DNA from: Tannerella sp. | Lineage (GTDB): Bacteria > Bacteroidota > Bacteroidia > Bacteroidales > Tannerellaceae | NCBI GenBank assembly: GCA_031267485.1 | Contig: JAIRYY010000251.1 | Span: forward strand, 1 to 15,540 | Direction: 5' to 3' | Length of the DNA stretch: 15,540 bases | Shown: positions 13,864 through 15,540 of the stretch, in pieces | Position numbering within the stretch: the first letter of the stretch is position 1 | How the letters are laid out: each line of letters opens with the position of its first letter | The notes under the pieces: generated by a model | Seen by the model: only the letters and a program-made list of their open reading frames with translations | Told to the model about the DNA's origin: nothing | The model's database searches: none | Translations under genes and position numbers: made by a program

Positions 13864-15540
13864 ATACCCGGGGTTCTGTACCAGTAATTCGTTCCGGTTC
13901 ATTTCATCCAGAAGAATTGGCAGCAGGTAAACCTTATTATCCCATGCTCTACCCTGAACTTCCACGACGGTATAAGTCGGTTTGTTACTTCCATACGGGT
14001 AGCGGATATCGATACCCTGCGCATTTTTGAGCACATCGGGCGCAATCATCCAGCGGCGGATGTCAAAAAAGCGATGTCCCTCGTATGCCAGTTCGATTCT
14101 GCGTTCGTTGCGATAACGATTCCTCAACGCAACGCCCGTCTCTCCTGCCGGAATATCGGGCATACCGGCTCTCCCGCGAATCATGTTCAAATACTTGACA
14201 GCTTCGCTTTCTTCGCCTAATTCCAGGCAGGTTTCCGCGTAATTCAGCAGGATTTCCGCATACCTTATCTGGCGATAAGGCAATTTTTGTCTGTCATACT
14301 GGTGATTGATTGCCGGATCCAGAAACTTGCGCATGTAATATCCCGTGTATGTCCCGTTCCAGTCTTCGATAGGGCCTTGCCGCGTATCCAGGCCGGGAGT
14401 GTAAGTTCCATCCGCGTTTTCATAAAATCCGGACTGAACGATACCCTCCGGATCCGAGGCAAATACGTCGTCCGGGCGTTGCCGCCATTTGGCGCCATCA
14501 TACAGGATACAGGCATAAAAGCGCGGATCCCTGTTTTGATACGGATTTGCCTTTTGTTCCGGATCATTCCAGTCGAATTTGCTGCCATCGATATTCTCGT
14601 ATGAATCAATAAACTGTCCGATCGGGGTATTGCCTCCCCAGCCGTGAAATCCGTTCGGGCTATTAAACAAACCAACGCTTGGACACTGGAAATCGCTGTT
14701 CGGGTGGTTTACATTGTCATAGTAAGTCAACATAATATCTTCCTCCGTTCCATTGTTCAGGAATATATTGGCATAATTTTCCCCGGCATCTTCAGGGCTA
14801 ATGTATGCTGCCTGACCGTATAACCGGTAAATCTCCAAATCAATTACAGCTTTAGCCGCATCCTTTGCCTTTCGCCACCTGGCATTTCTGTCTCCACCGG
14901 TATAGCTCACCAGTTCGGGATGTTCATAACCGGAAGACCAGGAGGCGTTCGAATTAAACAAATCGCTTGCGGCATACAGCAATACTCTCGATTTAAGCGC
15001 CATGGCCGCACCCTTACCCGCACGCGCCCTGTCGGCCGACGAAGGCAACATGGAAGCCGCTGCGTCCAGATCGGAAACGATGAAATCAATGGTTTCCTCC
15101 AGCGTGTTCCGGGGAGCCAGCAAATCATCGGAGGGAGTATAAGCCCTGTCTATAAGAGGAACACCTCCGTACAAACTCATCAGCCAATAATAAAAATATC
15201 CCCGCAAATAATGAACTTCCCCTTTTAACAGTTCGATTTCATCTCCTTCCAAACCGTATTTCTCGACATTTTCAAAAAAGATGTTGCAACTTCGGATATT
15301 CCTGTACAGCGAGTTCCAGGAAAGGTTGTGAAAGGCTATAATCCAGAAGTTCGGAGCCAGGGCGCCAACGTAACTTGGACTTATTTCACTCTTGAGTATC
15401 GGGTGAGTTTCCCATGCCCAGACCTCCATCGATTCGTCGCACAGAGAAGATAGCATGAGCGTGTGAAAGCCGTAATGCTGCCCCATGTAAATATTATTAA
15501 CGAATGACGATACCAGCGCCTGATCCGTCCATACGGCCGC
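13861..15540 (-). CDS. SusD/RagB-family nutrient-binding outer-membrane lipoprotein (5' end outside window)
   Basis: The frame is open to the window edge, so the gene is partial: about 559 residues are visible, and the signal peptide and lipobox lie beyond 15540. An internal ATG at 15486 is not the start, because the codons before it (VWTDQALVSSFVNNIY) are typical SusD sequence. Family hallmarks are LKGEVHYLRGYFYYWLMSLY with YGGVPLI, a DLDAAASMLP helix, YRQIRYAEILLNYAE, and RNERRIELAYEGHRFFDIRRW, ending in NPGY. SusD proteins sit on the cell surface, cap a SusC TonB-dependent channel and capture glycans or glycopeptides (family knowledge). A susC gene is expected just upstream, outside the window. 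The substrate cannot be told from this sequence. Confidence 0.96.
   Translation of the reverse strand, partial: AAVWTDQALVSSFVNNIYMGQHYGFHTLMLSSLCDESMEVWAWETHPILKSEISPSYVGALAPNFWIIAFHNLSWNSLYRNIRSCNIFFENVEKYGLEGDEIELLKGEVHYLRGYFYYWLMSLYGGVPLIDRAYTPSDDLLAPRNTLEETIDFIVSDLDAAASMLPSSADRARAGKGAAMALKSRVLLYAASDLFNSNASWSSGYEHPELVSYTGGDRNARWRKAKDAAKAVIDLEIYRLYGQAAYISPEDAGENYANIFLNNGTEEDIMLTYYDNVNHPNSDFQCPSVGLFNSPNGFHGWGGNTPIGQFIDSYENIDGSKFDWNDPEQKANPYQNRDPRFYACILYDGAKWRQRPDDVFASDPEGIVQSGFYENADGTYTPGLDTRQGPIEDWNGTYTGYYMRKFLDPAINHQYDRQKLPYRQIRYAEILLNYAETCLELGEESEAVKYLNMIRGRAGMPDIPAGETGVALRNRYRNERRIELAYEGHRFFDIRRWMIAPDVLKNAQGIDIRYPYGSNKPTYTVVEVQGRAWDNKVYLLPILLDEMNRNELLVQNPGY

Overview
The window looks like a chromosomal segment from a member of the Bacteroidota, most likely Bacteroidales. 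Three things point there: a SusD/RagB-type nutrient-binding lipoprotein gene, a long TamB-like protein and a DnaE of about 1250 residues with a family-typical insertion in its PHP domain, and several upstream regions carrying the Bacteroidota promoter pattern (TTTG, 19-21 bases, TAnnTTTG). Most genes have weak or no Shine-Dalgarno sequence, as is usual in this phylum. No rRNA, tRNA, CRISPR array or intact transposase gene is visible.

Layout. Positions 1-195 hold a perfect 31-bp inverted repeat of a dispersed, REP/MITE-like type and no gene. Positions 196-4961 (minus strand) are an apparent housekeeping operon: dnaE (replicative polymerase), a thioredoxin, and a cytoplasmic CBM9-like protein whose start codon overlaps the thioredoxin stop codon. 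Positions 4962-5756 hold no convincing gene; they contain the dnaE promoter region and a GC-rich array of 21 copies of a 21-bp repeat. From 5757 to 12653 lies a cell-envelope block: a small outer-membrane beta-barrel protein (minus), a divergent TamB-like translocation/assembly protein (plus), a convergent Yip1-family membrane protein (minus) whose stop codon is two bases from that of tamB, and a divergent beta-propeller lipoprotein (plus).

Positions 12654-13860 differ in character: lower GC, no long gene, and several fragments. They hold the 3' part of a PIN-domain (VapC-like) toxin gene that has lost its first half, an intact 55-codon antitoxin-like gene just behind it, an array of nine 20-bp repeats in which two palindromic hexamers alternate every 10 bp, and a short stretch with coding-like codon use that runs into the end of the next gene. 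This reads as a recombination or insertion scar. From 13861 to the window edge a SusD-family gene (minus) begins a polysaccharide/glycoconjugate utilisation locus whose SusC partner would lie outside the window.

The strongest leads for something not described by standard annotation are the 20-bp alternating-palindrome array next to the broken toxin gene, the 21-bp GC-rich array upstream of dnaE, and the orphan antitoxin. None of them proves a new system; each needs a homology or copy-number search that could not be run here.
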